Shown here: positions 42,385 to 54,140 of the stretch, piece after piece | Position numbering within the stretch: position 1 is the first letter of the stretch | Layout of the letters: every line of letters begins with the position of its first letter | Source of the DNA: Vombatus ursinus | Lineage: Eukaryota; Chordata; Mammalia; Diprotodontia; Vombatidae | Assembly: GCF_900497805.2 (NCBI RefSeq) | Contig: NW_020954610.1 | Location: 17,082,535 to 17,146,534, forward strand | Direction: 5' to 3' | Length of the DNA: 64,000 nucleotides | The notes under the pieces: model-generated | Database searches by the model: none | Told to the model about the DNA's origin: nothing | What the model saw: only the letters and a program-made list of their open reading frames with translations | Position numbers and translations under genes: made by a program

Positions 42385-42625
42385 TAAGTCATGTGGCACA
42401 ATGGATAGCAAACCAATGTTGTAGTCAATGCCATGTACCATTAGGTTCAAGGTCCTCTTCTTACATGTAATTGCAGCATGATCCCGGGCAAGTCACTTAA
42501 CCTCTTAGTGCTCCCAATCAACCCTCTGGGACAATAGGTTGCAGAACAATTATAGATCTTCATTGGAGAGAGTACAGCAGTTACTAACACCAATGAAATC
42601 ACAGGTCCAGATCAACACCCCCCCC
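42385..42625 (+). repeat. Marsupial tRNA SINE, third type
   Basis: 'gtggcacaatggatagcaaa', 'gggcaagtcacttaacctct', 'caatcaaccctctgggacaa', 'ggttgcagaacaattataga' and the end 'ccaatgaaatcacaggtcca'. Shares its body with the copies at 54985 and 63855. Confidence 0.75.
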
Positions 42626-42639
42626 AAAAAAACTATAAT

Positions 42640-42890
42640 AATAATAACAGCTAGTATTTATATAACACTTTAAGGTTTGCAAAGTACTTTACATATGTTA
42701 CCTTATTTGATCCTCACAACAATCATGCAAAGTAAGTGCTATTATTACCCCCATTTTACAGATGAGGAAACTGAGACTGAGATAGGCTAAGTGACTTGCT
42801 GAGGGTGACATGGCTACTAAGTATCTGAGAATGAATTTGTAATTAGGCCTTCCTGACCCCACTATACCACCAACCTATCTATAGTATGTG
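42640..42890 (-). repeat. MIR-family CORE-SINE, complete
   Basis: 'aacagctagtatttatataa', 'cctcacaacaatcatgcaaa', 'ttttacagatgaggaaactg' and 'ggccttcctgaccccactat'. Confidence 0.88.
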
Positions 42891-43089
42891 CAGTAGCTAA
42901 GCCTACATATGGCTTAATTTTCTAGGCCACCTCTCCCTCTCTACCACCCTTACACCAAAACCACCCTTCTCCCTGTGAAAAAGTAGGATGTCTTTGCAAA
43001 TTCTGGGAATACTTAGGATTTCATATCTATCATAAGCCTCTATCCAACTTTCCCCTCTTTTTATATTGTGCCCTACGGATTCCTAGTTC

Positions 43090-45845
43090 TGTCTTAAACA
43101 ACTGCCCTTCATTTGAGATTTCTTCCTCTTATGTTCCCTTCATCTCCTGTAGTTCCAGAAATGTGATTATCCCCTAAAAAACCTGCATTCCTGGCCATCT
43201 CACTAATAGTAGATGTAGAGTACTTTTTCTCATGACACCTGACACATTCAACCAGGACAAGCACAGATATACTGCTTGATGCCACTTCCAAGTCCACTCC
43301 CTTCATTTAGTGACCTCTCCTCCTTTGGGGTTCACTCCATCTGGATATCTCATACCTATGTCCTAGGAGCTACCATCAACTAGTTCCCAGTGGTCCTCCC
43401 TTCTTTCTCAAGGAGTTCTGTTCCTAGCTCATAGTCTATCACTCTTTTCCAGCCCCTGACCTTTATGCTTGGGGCCTTCAACTTACATGTTGATGTCCCT
43501 CCAAATACCCCTTCGTGCTTCAACTTCCTCAGCTCCTGTGAGCTCCATCTTCATTCCACCTCAATAAGGGTGGTCATAACCTTTACCTAGCCAACATACT
43601 CGTGTTCTATCTCCATAATCCATAATCATGAAGTTACTCTATCTGGCCATAAACTCCTGTGATCTCCAGCTCTCCTTGCACCTTATTCTTCCTAAACTTA
43701 TTCTCTCCATCCTCTACCCTAGCCTAGACCTTCCTGATTTCCCAAACCATCACCCTCTACTCTGGTCTTACAGTCCTCCTTTTACATTCTAGACCCATTA
43801 GTTAGCTGGTTCTATTTCATACTGTCCTACCTTTGAATCTATTTTCTCATCTCCATTAATCTCTTTCCAACCTCCCCCGCTGCCCCAATAAATTGCCCTT
43901 AAAATCTGTCTTCTCTGCTCCTGCTCTGCATAGGTGGCACTGGAGAAAATAACACAACTGGGCTAATTGGATCCACTACAAATTTATGTTATGCAATCTC
44001 AATTGGGTCCTCCTTGATACAATACAATCCTTTGAATCTTTCCTGATCTGTTGTATCACACTATTGTATCAGACCATGTTCTAAACTTTTTCTTCTCACC
44101 ACCTATACTACCACTTTCCCTCTCCCTCTCTTTAGAGAACCTTACCTCTGTACTTCTCAAAAAAATTTTTAGACCATCTGCCCAGACCTCCCTGGCTTCC
44201 CTAATTCCTCACTTCAAATCACATCAACATTATCCCTCTCCTTTGCTCTAGTCTTAGAGGAGGAATTAAACTACTCTTCTTGCCTATCTCTGTGTGTGCT
44301 CTTGATTCCATCCTCTCTAATGTTCTCCTCCTGCAGCTTATCCCTTCAATCACTTGCTCTCCCTCCTTAATTTTCAACCTTTCTTTATCCACTGGCTCCT
44401 TAATGTCTTCAAAAGTGTCTGGATTTCCCTCAATCTTAAGAAACTTCCCATTAATCTGATCATCTTCTCAATTTGTCATGTTATATCTTTTTTTCCTTTC
44501 TCAGCCATACTCCTATACAAAGTTGCCTACTCTTGCTTCTACTCTCTCATCTCCCATTTCCTTCTCAATCCTTTGCAGTCAGGCAACCACCTGCACCACT
44601 GATCTACAACTGCCCTCTCCAAGATCACTAAAGATCACTTTATTGCTAAGTCCAATGGCCTTTTCTCCTCATCCTTTTTGACCTCTCTGCAGAATTTGAC
44701 ACATTGACCATCCATTCATTTTAGATACTCTCTCCTCCTGAGGTTTTATTTTTTTTTTGGTGGGGGGACTCCTGTGTTGTGGTTCTCTTTTTACCTGTCT
44801 GATCTTCCCCTTCTTGATGGCTTCTCCAGGAATGTCATCTAAGTCCCATCATAAACACATATATATCTATATCTACACATACACATCATCATAAACATAT
44901 ATATCTATATCTACACATATATACACAGTATTTATAGATGTAGACATATGTGCATATATATGCATACCTATATATACATGTATATGTGTACTATAAGTTG
45001 TAAGTGCATTTATATATGTATATACACATGCATGTGTATATAATCTCATATGTATAGAGCATAAAGCATAAAAGGAAAAAATCTCATGTGTGTATGTGTG
45101 TATGTGCATATATACACACACAGTACATACATATCTAGATCTTTAGCTATCTATCTAGATTCAACCAGGCCAAGCAGGATTTATCTCTCCTCCTAAATGC
45201 ACTCTGCCTCCAAACTTTCTTATTTATGTCAAGGGTACTACTATCTTTCTAGTCACTCAGGTTTGTGACCTTGGAGGCACCCTCAACTCTTAATTCTCAC
45301 TAACCTCTCCCCCACCCCATATCCAGTTAATTGCCAAGTCTTATCGCTTTCACCTCCTCAACATCCCTCACATCTAATCCTTCCCCTCTATTCATACCAC
45401 AATCTAATAATTCATCTCTCTGCCCTAAATCTCCTCTCTCTCCAAACTATATTCCACATACTAGCCATGTTGATATCCTTGAAGTACGAGTCTAACTATG
45501 CCATTCCTTTGCTCAAGAAGCTTCAGTGACTTCCCATTACTTTCAGGATAAAATAAAACTCTTACATTAGCATTTAAAGCCTTTCACGATATGATTCCAG
45601 CCTAGCTTTCTAGACTTATTATGCCTTACTCTCCACTTCTAACCTCCCCTAGATGCTTGTATTCTATGTGCAGGCTCAACTGGCCTGGTTAATATTCCCC
45701 ATACATTGTATTACACCTACTATTTCCTTGCCTTTGCATAGGTTGTCGCCCATCTTCTTGGAACTCCTAGACCCTCCCAGTTTCAACTCAAGTGCCACTT
45801 ACTTCCAGAGGACTTCCCATTAGATTGTGAGTTCCTTGACAGCAA
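43090..45845 (+). mobile_element. LINE-2 (CR1-clade) long sense copy, decayed
   Basis: About 2.7 kb of L2 ORF2. The endonuclease part includes 'ggggccttcaacttacatgt' (a decayed GDFN-type block). The segment before the RT includes 'caatcttaagaaacttccca' (ILKK-type). The RT start is LQSG...STTALSKITKDHFIAKSN (44571-44640), then LSAEFDT (44680-44700). After a TA/CA tract (44847-45125) come the C-terminal and 3' blocks 'gccattcctttgctcaagaa', 'cttccattactttcaggat'-type and 'attgtgagttccttgacagc'. No frame is intact. Confidence 0.8.
44847..45125. repeat. (TA)n/(CA)n tract with a 40-bp tandem duplication
   Basis: Long alternating purine-pyrimidine stretch. A 40-bp unit starting 'catcataaacacatatata' at 44847 is repeated from 44887 with small changes. 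Confidence 0.9.
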
Positions 45846-45854
45846 GGACTTTCT

Positions 45855-46120
45855 GTGCAGAAATGATGAACTGGATGATTTTATAAAAACATGGAAATAC
45901 TTGCATGAAATACCGAAAAGTGAAATGAGAAGAAAAGTAACAGTAACAGTAATTATTCGAAGAACAACTGTGAATGATCAAGTTATTCTGAGTATTATAA
46001 ACACTCAGATCAACTACAAAGGACCTATAAAGGAAGATGCTATCCACCTCTAGAGAAAGAATTGATAAATAGAAGAATGCATAGTACAGTTATACATATA
46101 TTTATAAATATGTATTAAAT
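45855..46120 (+). repeat. L1 3' end, sense
   Basis: 'gaaatgatgaactggatgat', 'acttgcatgaaataccgaaa', 'agtgaaatgagaagaaaagt', 'gatgctatccacctctagag'. Confidence 0.8.
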
Positions 46121-46124
46121 GATG

Positions 46125-46315
46125 GCCTTCTCTTCTCAGTGTTTACTGACTGATTGACTGATACCCCCTAGCTGTAAATGCTTCCCCCCCACCCATGATC
46201 ATTATGAGTTTATTTTGTATATAGTCTATACTATCTTGTTGCATTCCCAAGCGCTGTAGAGAGCTCCCTGAGGGCAGAGACCTAAAAAAAAATTCATTGA
46301 TTGACGGGTATATCA
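46125..46315 (+). repeat. LINE-2-like 3' tail, diverged
   Basis: 'gagagctccctgagggcaga' and a following 'attcattgattgac' fit the end of an L2. It may be the end of the 43-45.8 kb copy, displaced by the L1 insertion. Confidence 0.5.
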
Positions 46316-46369
46316 GCATTAATATGATATTATACTTTAGGTGATAGCCCCACTATACTCTGCCTCACA

Positions 46370-47120
46370 TCACATCTAGATATTCTGTTCATTTCTGGGC
46401 ACCACAGTGTAAGAAAGATGTTAATAAACTGGAAAGTGGACAGAGAAAGGCAACCAATTTGGTGAAAAGCCTGAAGTCTGTGCTTTATGAGGAATTAAGG
46501 AACTGAGGCTTCATAGACTAAAGAAGAGAAGACTCAAGGTGAACACTATACCTATCTTCAAGAATCTGAAGGACTATCGTACAGAAAGAGATGAGACTTA
46601 TTCTGTTTGGTGTCAGCATAAATAACAAGTGAATGTTGAAAGTAATCAAATTTAGGCTTGACGTAAGGGGGGATATTCCTAACAAGTAGAGCCAACCAAA
46701 AGTGTAATGAAGTGTTTTGAGAAATAGTGGATTTTCCCTCAGTGGAGGTCTCCAGAGCTTATATGACTGCTTATTGGGTATATGATATTAGGGATATATT
46801 TTTGGGTTAAGGAACCTAGGACAGAGAGGTAGTACGATGGATAGAGTTCCAGTCCTGGAATCAGGAAGACCTTTCTTCCTGAGTTCAAATCTAGCCTCAG
46901 ATACTTACTAGCTGTGTAACCCTTGGCAAGTCACTTAACCCTGTTGGCCTCAGTTTCCTCATCTGTAAAATGATATGGAGAAGGAAATGACAAACTACCC
47001 CAGTATCTTTGCCAAGAAAACCCCAAATGGGGTGAGGAAGAGTCAAACATGACTGAAAATGACTGAATAACAACAAAAACCAATGAAGCTCCTTCAGATT
47101 ATGAAATTCTGTCTGTGTAA
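46370..47120 (+). repeat. CR1/L3 LINE 3' end, interrupted by a SINE
   Basis: 'gttcatttctgggcaccaca', 'gtggacagagaaaggcaacc', 'tagactaaagaagagaagac', 'aatttaggcttgacgtaagg', 'gtgttttgagaaatagtgga' and 'ctcagtggaggtctccagag'. The end 'ctccttcagattatgaaatt' resumes after the MAR1-like SINE. Confidence 0.8.
46821..47080 (+). repeat. MAR1-like SINE inserted in CR1/L3
   Basis: A complete copy with 'ggtagtacgatggatagagt', 'tggcaagtcacttaaccctg', 'gtatctttgccaagaaaacc' and the tail 'gactgaaaatgactgaataa'. Confidence 0.9.
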
Positions 47121-47121
47121 C

Positions 47122-47628
47122 TTGTACTTTGGTAAAACTTTAGCAGTGATCACATAAATATTTGTCAAAGGAAAAGGAGGGGAATGAGGGACCATCCAAA
47201 GCACCTAAATTCTTTGATGCTGAGTCATGTATGACCAGTCAGAGGCAGCTAGGGCAACTCAGTACATGGTCCATGAAGACTCCAAACTAATCCTAGTGAT
47301 ACAGGTTACCCTAATTTTGGGGGGTCTGATGCCCTATTGCCCCCTAGAATATACCTAAAGGAAAGGGTCAAGTGGAATTTTAGTGGAGATAGAGATGAAG
47401 CAATGCAGTTTCATTTGGTAACCATGAATGGGGATTTGAGTCCTCTTTGGGATACTGCACCACTATTATTTCCTGAGTAAGCAGCACTTATGTCACCTTG
47501 GGAGGGGCAGAAGAAGATGGCAAAAGGACAGTAGTTTCCACCAAGAGGGCACCTATGATATACAGGAAAGAAAATAATAGGAATTAAAACAGATTTGTGA
47601 TTTAGACCATACAACTTGGGTGAAGGGT
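47122..47628. other. Unassigned sequence
   Basis: No family recognised. The 86-codon minus frame (47411-47671) shows no domain. Confidence 0.4.
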
Positions 47629-47629
47629 G

Positions 47630-47810
47630 AATTCCTTCATTCAACAAACATTTATTAACTACTATGGGCAAAGCACACTGTGCTAGAATGTAGGCTTCTT
47701 GAGGACAGGGACTGATTTTATTCTTGTCCTTGTAGCTTCAGCACTTAGCACAGTTCCTGACACAAGGAGAGCACTTAATAAATGCTTGCTGATTGATTGA
47801 TTGATGGTGA
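47630..47810 (+). repeat. LINE-2 3' tail
   Basis: 'tgtaggcttcttgaggacag', 'cagcacttagcacagttcct', 'cacttaataaatgcttgctg'. It is preceded by a short antisense L2/L3 end 'aacaaacatttattaactac'. Confidence 0.8.
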
Positions 47811-47811
47811 T

Positions 47812-48080
47812 GCTGATATAGAAGAAAACTATTCTGATTAATTGATTTGTACCCTCATAGAAGGGTACAAGTTACACTTGTAACTGAAGAACTAAAGTGT
47901 CTACTCAGCAAGAAAATGACTGGAGGACAAGTTACCAGAAAATGTGCACCTCACAGTCCTACTACATTTGATGATCCTTTGGTAACAAAATCATTTATGT
48001 AACAACTCAAAGTACAGAAAGTAGGAGTAGGCTTTCTGGCTTTCTTTTATTACTGAGTAACTATTGAGAATTAAATAGCC
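47812..48080. other. Unassigned sequence
   Basis: Nothing recognised. Confidence 0.35.
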
Positions 48081-48094
48081 AAGGTCAATACACA

Positions 48095-50278
48095 ATAATA
48101 ATGCTAGCTTGCATTTATGTAGCATACACCTTATAGCATCAGGGTGTTTTCATTTATATTATTTTATTTGAACCTCACAGCAATCCTATAAGGTAATAAT
48201 GCAAATTATTCCCATTTCACAAATGAAAAAACTGAGGCTTGCCAAAATAAACCCAGAAACTATGTGAACACAATTACAAAACACTTTCATATTAAGTCAG
48301 ATCTAATCAATTGGAAAATATTAATTGTTCATCAATAGGTCAAGCCAAATTTAATAAAAAAGACAACTCTACCTAAAATATTATACTTATTTAGCACCAT
48401 ATCAGACTGCCAAAATTATTTTGTAGAGCTAGAAAAAATAATAACAAAATTTATCTTGAAGAACAAAAGGTCAAGAATATAAAGGGAATCAAATTTTTTT
48501 TTAAATGTGAAAGAAGGTTTGGCAACACCAGATCTCAAACTGTATTTACAAAAAAAATTCTGGTACTGGCTAATAAATTGAGTGGTGGATCAGTGGAATA
48601 GATTAAGTACATAATACACAATAAGAAATGACCATAGCAATCTTGTGTATGATAAACACAAAAGATCCAAACTTTGGGGACAATAACTCACTATCTGACA
48701 AAAACTGCTGGGAAAATTGGAAAGCAGTTTGGCAGAAATTAAGTATAGACCAACACCTCACACGGTATCCCAAGATAAGGTCAAAATAGGTACATGATTT
48801 AGACATAAAGGGTGATGCCATAAGCAAATTAGAGGACAGTAGAAAAGTTTACCTGTCAGATCTATGGAAAAGGGAAGAATTTATTATTAAACAAGAGACA
48901 GAGAGCATTATGGGATATAAAATGGATAATTTTTTTTACGTTAAATTAAAAAGGCTTTGCACAAACAAAACTAATGCAGCCAAGATTAGAAGGAAAGCAG
49001 AAAACTGGGGTGAGAGGAATTTATAGGAAATTTCTCTGATAAAGGCCTTATCTCTCAAATATATGGAGAACTGAATCAAATTTACAATAATATAAAGCAT
49101 TAGCCAATTGATAAATGGTTAAAGGATATGAACAGGCAGTTTTCAGAAGAAGAAATCAAAGCTATCTGCAGTCATATGAAAAAAATGTTCTAAATCACTA
49201 CTGATTAGAGAAATACAAATTAAAGCAACTCTGAGGTACCACTTCACACCTATCAGATTGGCTAATATGACAGAAAAGGAAAACTACATGTTGGAGGGAA
49301 TGTGGAAAAACTGAGACACTAATGCACTGTTGGTGGATTTGTGAACTGTTCTGGAGAATAATTTAGAACTATGCCCAAAGGGACATAAGACTATGCATAC
49401 ACTTTGACCCAGCAATAGCACTACTAGGTGTGTATCCCAAAGAGATTAAAAAAAAAAAAAAGGAAAAGGATCTATACGTGCAGCTCTTTTTCTGGTGGCA
49501 AAGAATTGGAAATTGAAGGGATGCTCATCAATTGGGGAATGGTTGAACAAGTTGTGGTATATGGTTGTGATGAAATGTTATTGTGCTGTTATAAGAAATG
49601 ATGAACAGGATGCTTTCAGAAAAACTTACATGAACTGGTACAAAGTGAAGTGACCAGAATTAGGAGAACATCGTACACAGTAACAGCAATGTTGTACAAT
49701 GATACACAGTGAACGAATTGGCTGTTCTCAGTAATACAAAGATCTAAGACAATTCCAGAGGACCTATGACGAAAAATACTATCAGCCTCCAGAAAGAGGA
49801 CTGATAGAATCTGAATGCAGATCGAAACATGCTTTTTTTTACTTTCTTTATTTTTCTTTCTTTTTTTTTCTTGGTCTATGTTTTCTTTCACAACATAACT
49901 AATATGGAAATATATTTTTCATGAGTGCACAAGTACTACCTTTATCAAAATGCTTCCCTTCTCAATGAGGGGGAAGGGAAAGGAGGGTGGGAGAGAATTC
50001 AGATCTCAAAATTATAAAAAATGAAAGTTAAAAATTGTTTTACATGTAATTGAAAGAAATAAAATATTTAAAATTTTTAAAAAGAAAATTAAAAAATAAA
50101 GCTAGTTCCTCAAGGGCAAAAACAAAAGAAAGAAAGAAAACAGAAAACAGAAAAAAACTGAGGCTCACAAGGTTTAAGTGATTTGCCCAAAGCACACAGC
50201 TGCTCACTCAGCCCCCACGTCTTCTGACTCCAATCAAGTTCCATGCTCTTTCCACTATGCCATGTTTTCTCTATAATC
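48095..50278 (-). repeat. MIR-family CORE-SINE split by an L1 insertion
   Basis: The left part (48095-48239) has 'atgctagcttgcatttatgt' and 'ttcccatttcacaaatgaaa'. The right part (50152-50278) has 'ggtttaagtgatttgcccaa' and 'cttctgactccaatcaagtt'. Together they make one reverse-complement MIR. Confidence 0.88.
48240..50151 (+). mobile_element. 5'-truncated L1 LINE with 14-bp target duplication
   Basis: About 1.9 kb of sense L1: ORF2 C-terminal region and 3' UTR. Blocks include 'ccaaaattattttgtagagc', 'aaaactgctgggaaaattgg', 'caacacctcacacggtatcc', 'ccagcaatagcactactagg' and 'ggcaaagaattggaaattga', with the 3' UTR 'cacaacataactaatatgga', then an A-rich tail. AAAAAACTGAGGCT flanks it at 48226-48239 and 50152-50165. 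Stops occur throughout the coding part. It is less decayed than most L1 pieces here. Confidence 0.92.
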
Positions 50279-50279
50279 A

Positions 50280-51235
50280 TAGTCAATTCTGGGTCTGAAG
50301 ACCAGGGTAAACTGCAGCCCTGATATTATATCTAAACTTAGGACAGTTTAGTAAACCACAGCAGAATATGTGTGTTTCTGAATGTAAATGTAAATATGTA
50401 AATATTATATATTGCAGGGACCATCATACTCAGGTGCCATGTATCTGAATCCCTCATCCATCTTTATCTCCTCCCTTTGTTCATCTTTTGCAACAGGACC
50501 TAGTCAGATTCACTAATCTAACCAATTAAAGCAAGCCTAAGATAAAAGGCACCCTGCACTTCTCCAGCAGCTTTGGAAATTTTTCCTGTTCCTACTCAAA
50601 AGGGTCAGCCTCTTTTTTAATTCTATGTTTCAGACCCTCATGTGATCTGAGTCCCTAGGTTCTTATCAGCTTTTCTTTGTATTTAAAACCATCCATGTTT
50701 GGAAAAAGATAGGCAGTTGGTGTAGTTATTTTTAACTTTACAAATAATCACAAGAAGCAAATGCTGTGGGGGAAATTAGTCATGGTTTGCAAAAATAATC
50801 TTGATTAATGAGCCTCTGAGCAGGCCAGTGGCCAAAAAAAAAGCACCAATAATGAGGTATAGAAATGTTCACAAGCTCAGGAGGAATTCATTAACTTGAA
50901 TGCTAAAACACAGATGTCAGATGAGAAGGGAGTCTTACATCTAATATCATCTACAATCCAACATGAAGTATGTTTCAGTCTAATTAGTATCATGTGGTGT
51001 CTGAGAGAACCAAGGCAGTCAGATGGTAGATAAGCAAGGATCAAAGCTGAAATTTTGAGATTTTTTGTAAGAGATATTATATATGGGAAATCTAACTGCC
51101 TTCCAATTTGGTAGGGAAGTGTGATATCATGGAAAGAAACAAGATTAGACAATTGATTGGATATGTGGGGTGGATGAGAGTGTGAAGTCAGAATGACACT
51201 GACATTGCAAATGTAGTATGATGGCAGTCTTTACA
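50280..51235. other. Unassigned, apparently unique sequence
   Basis: No repeat recognised with confidence. The 91-codon minus frame at 50877-51152 lies next to L2 and may be part of it. Confidence 0.4.
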
Positions 51236-51558
51236 ATAATAAGGTGGTTTGGAAGATCATTAGGTTTTGGGGGGAAGGTAATGAATTTGATTTTGGATGT
51301 GTTTGAGTTTGAGATGTCTAATGGATATCAGATTTGAAGTCTCCAACAGCTAGTTGGTGATGTGGGATTGGTGATCAGAAGACAGACTAGGGCTAAACAT
51401 CTGAGAGGAACTTCAGAGGGATTATAATTTAATTTACGAGAGCTAATGAGATCATTAAGTGATTGAGTTTGTTGATAAAAGAGAAGGCCCAGGTCAGAGC
51501 TTTGGGGTACGCAAAGAGTTAGTGAGAATATTATGCATAATAATCCAGTAAAGGCTCT

Positions 51559-51656
51559 GATTCTTATAATCTAGCCACAGCTTAGATTCTTAAAATCTAG
51601 CCACTGCTGGGATCCTTATAATCTAGCCACTGCTTAGATTCTTATAATCTAGCCAA
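51559..51656 (+). repeat. Four 26-bp tandem units, left R
   Basis: Units start at 51559, 51585, 51611 and 51637. Each holds GATTCTTATAATC (or a close variant) followed by TAGCCA. The core is an imperfect palindrome (GATT...AATC). Confidence 0.93.
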
Positions 51657-53795
51657 TAAACTAATAGCTTACTAATGTTCAGACTCCTTAAGAGTCTGCC
51701 CAATATGATGGATGTTCTAATAAACCTTGTCTTTGGCTGAAAGAAGGCTTGGGTCAAATTCTTTCAGGCAGGATCTGCATGTTGTGATTTTGGGATTCCA
51801 GGACCCCTGAACCCCTAAACCACATCATTTTGGTGGTCCGTATGGGGAAACTGCCTAACCTCAAGTTCTTCTCCAGTCAAGACTGGAAGGTATATAAGCC
51901 TCCCCTCCCTCCTTTCTTGCTCTGCAGTTCGGGTTGCTCTCCAAGCACCAAGGCTTGGAGGTGTTTTTTGGGCAGACAGTTAAGAGAATGTCTCGCACCC
52001 GGCCTGACACTCTCAGGATCTCGGTCCACTGGGTCAGTTCAAGGCCATGGACCTGGGTACACCTTCCGCAGCATAGAGGACAAGGACGGATGTCCTATCT
52101 GGAAGTGTATGAATTCCCTCGCCACTAGGGAATTGGGGAAAACTGCAGTTGCTTTTTTGGTTCCCTGAGGCTTACTTACTCCTTTCCCTTTGTACCTCTG
52201 AATCCTCCCTCATGGAGGTTACAGGAAAAGTTAGAATAGCTAAAAATATCTTGGCAGATTCTGGAGGTTTTGTGATTGATCATTAAGGAGTTTTGAAACG
52301 CCTGTACAACCTGGTCACTCCCTTCCCTTGAGTCAAGAAGATATCTGTTAACTCCTCTCATAGGAGAAGAGAGTTTCACCCTTTACCCCTCACCTTTGAT
52401 TTCGCCCTCCCCCACCTGGGAAAGGAAGGAGGGGGGAGGGGCAGAAGCTATGGAGTGGGTCCCCCTGGCAATGGCCTTAGGCTCTAGGGCAACCTTTGCC
52501 TGGAAGCATCACCCAGGTTCAGCACATCCTGCTCAAGCTAATGAAGCTAGCTTCCAAACTTGGGTAAGCATGTTCTTTTAAATTTGTAGTTTTAACTGTT
52601 AATGATGAGGTGTTGATTCTCTGTGTAAAGCAATTTGGAAGTGAATTTAACAAAACTAAAGTCACCTGATTGGTAATGGGTTTGTTTCAAGTTTCAAATT
52701 GGTGAACGTTCTGTATCAGTTATGTCAAGCAACTTTTCATAATTTGGTTACAGCTAGAATAATTTAGCTATTGTTGGTTATTGTTTTAATGTGTAAACTA
52801 GCCAAAAAGTTTGTTTGGGTTATGTATGGCTTGCTGAGAATTTGCAAGTGTATAGAAATCTCTAATGATTGACTTTTTACACCAGGACAAATTTAAGTTT
52901 GAGATGTAAATCCTGAAAAAGTTTTTCCTAAGCTGTGATTAGTAAAACTTGCTGTTTGAGGTAAAAGCTCATAGGATTTTATTTTGAGTTGTCTGATGGG
53001 TCATAATCCATCGATAATCAATAAGCCACCATCTGAGAGAAAAGCCACAAGCTACTCAGAGAAAGTGATACTGGTGGGAAGTCAGCATTGGGAAAAGCTG
53101 AGAGGACAATTTTAGCCTCAGTCTAAGATGGGATCCTCCTGGCTCAATTTCCCCATTATGTTCCTTTGAAAGGGAATGTTACCCACCTGGCTATTCCTGA
53201 GTCTAGCTATGAGGTGAATTTGATACAGCATGGTTGGAAAATGGAATTATCTGAATCCAAATAGAGCTAAGGATGTTTTATCCTCTCATATTTGGGCTCT
53301 AAGTCTCTAGTCCCTGTTTTATATCCAGGCCCAGCAGTCTCTTCTGTCAGATTTGTGTCTTCCAGACTATAGGTCATTCACCTACAGTTGGTAGCAAACA
53401 TCGAGTACCAGCCAATGTCCCCACATCGTTCCCTGGATGCAGCCTGTGCTAGGTTCCAGTCAACCTCCTCTTTGGGACCCCCTCGAGTCAGGGACAGCTC
53501 TATGCCCCTTGCCAACAGGAAGCAATTTCAGAAGCCAAGACCTCCGCCCCTTACTCCAAAAGAATTTGGGTCCCATTTGTTTGATGGGGGAATGATGGGG
53601 TTGGGATCTGGGCCTCAGAAAGGAAAAACCCTGGACTTTCCCACATGGCCAAATCTCTGGTGTTAGCCTGAGGCTATGATCCTCCCCTCTGTTGCCTTGC
53701 CTCCCTATGGCCCCAGGTCACTTCTCACCCTTGGGAATTCTATTACCTATCATGGACTACTTGGCCACTCCTAGATCCTTCCCATAGTCTTTCTG

Positions 53796-53803
53796 TATAT
53801 AAG
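53796..53803 (+). promoter_or_regulatory. TATA box of the fossil LTR
   Basis: TATATAAG lies about 31 bp before the R start inferred from the left edge of the insertion. The left R lacks a U3, so it has no such box. Confidence 0.8.
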
Positions 53804-53831
53804 GTCCATCTTGTCTCCATTAAGATGTTCT

Positions 53832-53929
53832 GATTCTTATAATCTAGCCACAACTTAGATTCTTAAAATCTAGCCATTGCTCGGATTCTTATAATCTAGC
53901 CACTGCTTAGATTCTTAGAATCTAGCCAA
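53832..53929 (+). repeat. Four 26-bp tandem units, right R
   Basis: Units start at 53832, 53858, 53884 and 53910, with the same 26-bp period as the left R. Confidence 0.93.
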
Positions 53930-54061
53930 TAAGCTAATAGCTTACTAATGTTCAGACTCCTTTAAGAGTCTGCCCAATATGATGGATGTTCTAATAAACC
54001 TTGTTTATTATATTGTTTATTAAACTGAAAAAAAATAAGAATCCAGTAAAGAAATCTGAGG

Positions 54062-54140
54062 AGGAGTGAGGAGAGAGACAGACAGAGACAGATAGAGACA
54101 GAGACAGAGAAAGACAGATACAGAGACAGAAAGGAAGAGA
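54062..54140. repeat. (GACAGA)n low-complexity tract
   Basis: GAGACAGACAGAGACAGATAGAGACAG-type purine-rich run within the L2. Confidence 0.88.

Larger units (their letters stand above)
51554..54039 (+). mobile_element. Endogenous-retrovirus fossil with retrocopy structure (R-U5 ... U3-R, A-tract)
   Basis: A fossil of about 2.5 kb, much shorter than a full provirus and broken. Parts in order: R (51554 to about 51732, AATAAA at 51719-51724), U5 to about 51827, a primer-binding-site-like block at 51831-51848 starting TGGTGGTCCG, a leader and interior of about 1.9 kb with no recognisable gag, pol or env domain, a U3 part with TATATAAG at 53796-53803, a second R (about 53827-54006, AATAAA at 53993-53998) and an A-tract ending at 54039. 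The left end matches the position about 31 bp after the TATA box, so it begins at the expected cap site. AATCCAGTAAAG flanks it (51542-51553 and 54040-54051). The two R copies differ at about 8 of 180 positions, which suggests moderate age. Class I-like by primer site and U3/U5 style, but the family is not named. Confidence 0.85.

Noticed and set aside
43090-45845. Multi-exon host gene suggested by several short frames on the plus strand
   Set aside because: The frames follow the L2 ORF2 order (endonuclease, then RT, then 3' end), with stops and shifts typical of an old LINE.
51559-51656. CRISPR-like array
   Set aside because: Only four units with essentially no spacers, inside a retroviral R region in a mammal. 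It is a tandem repeat.
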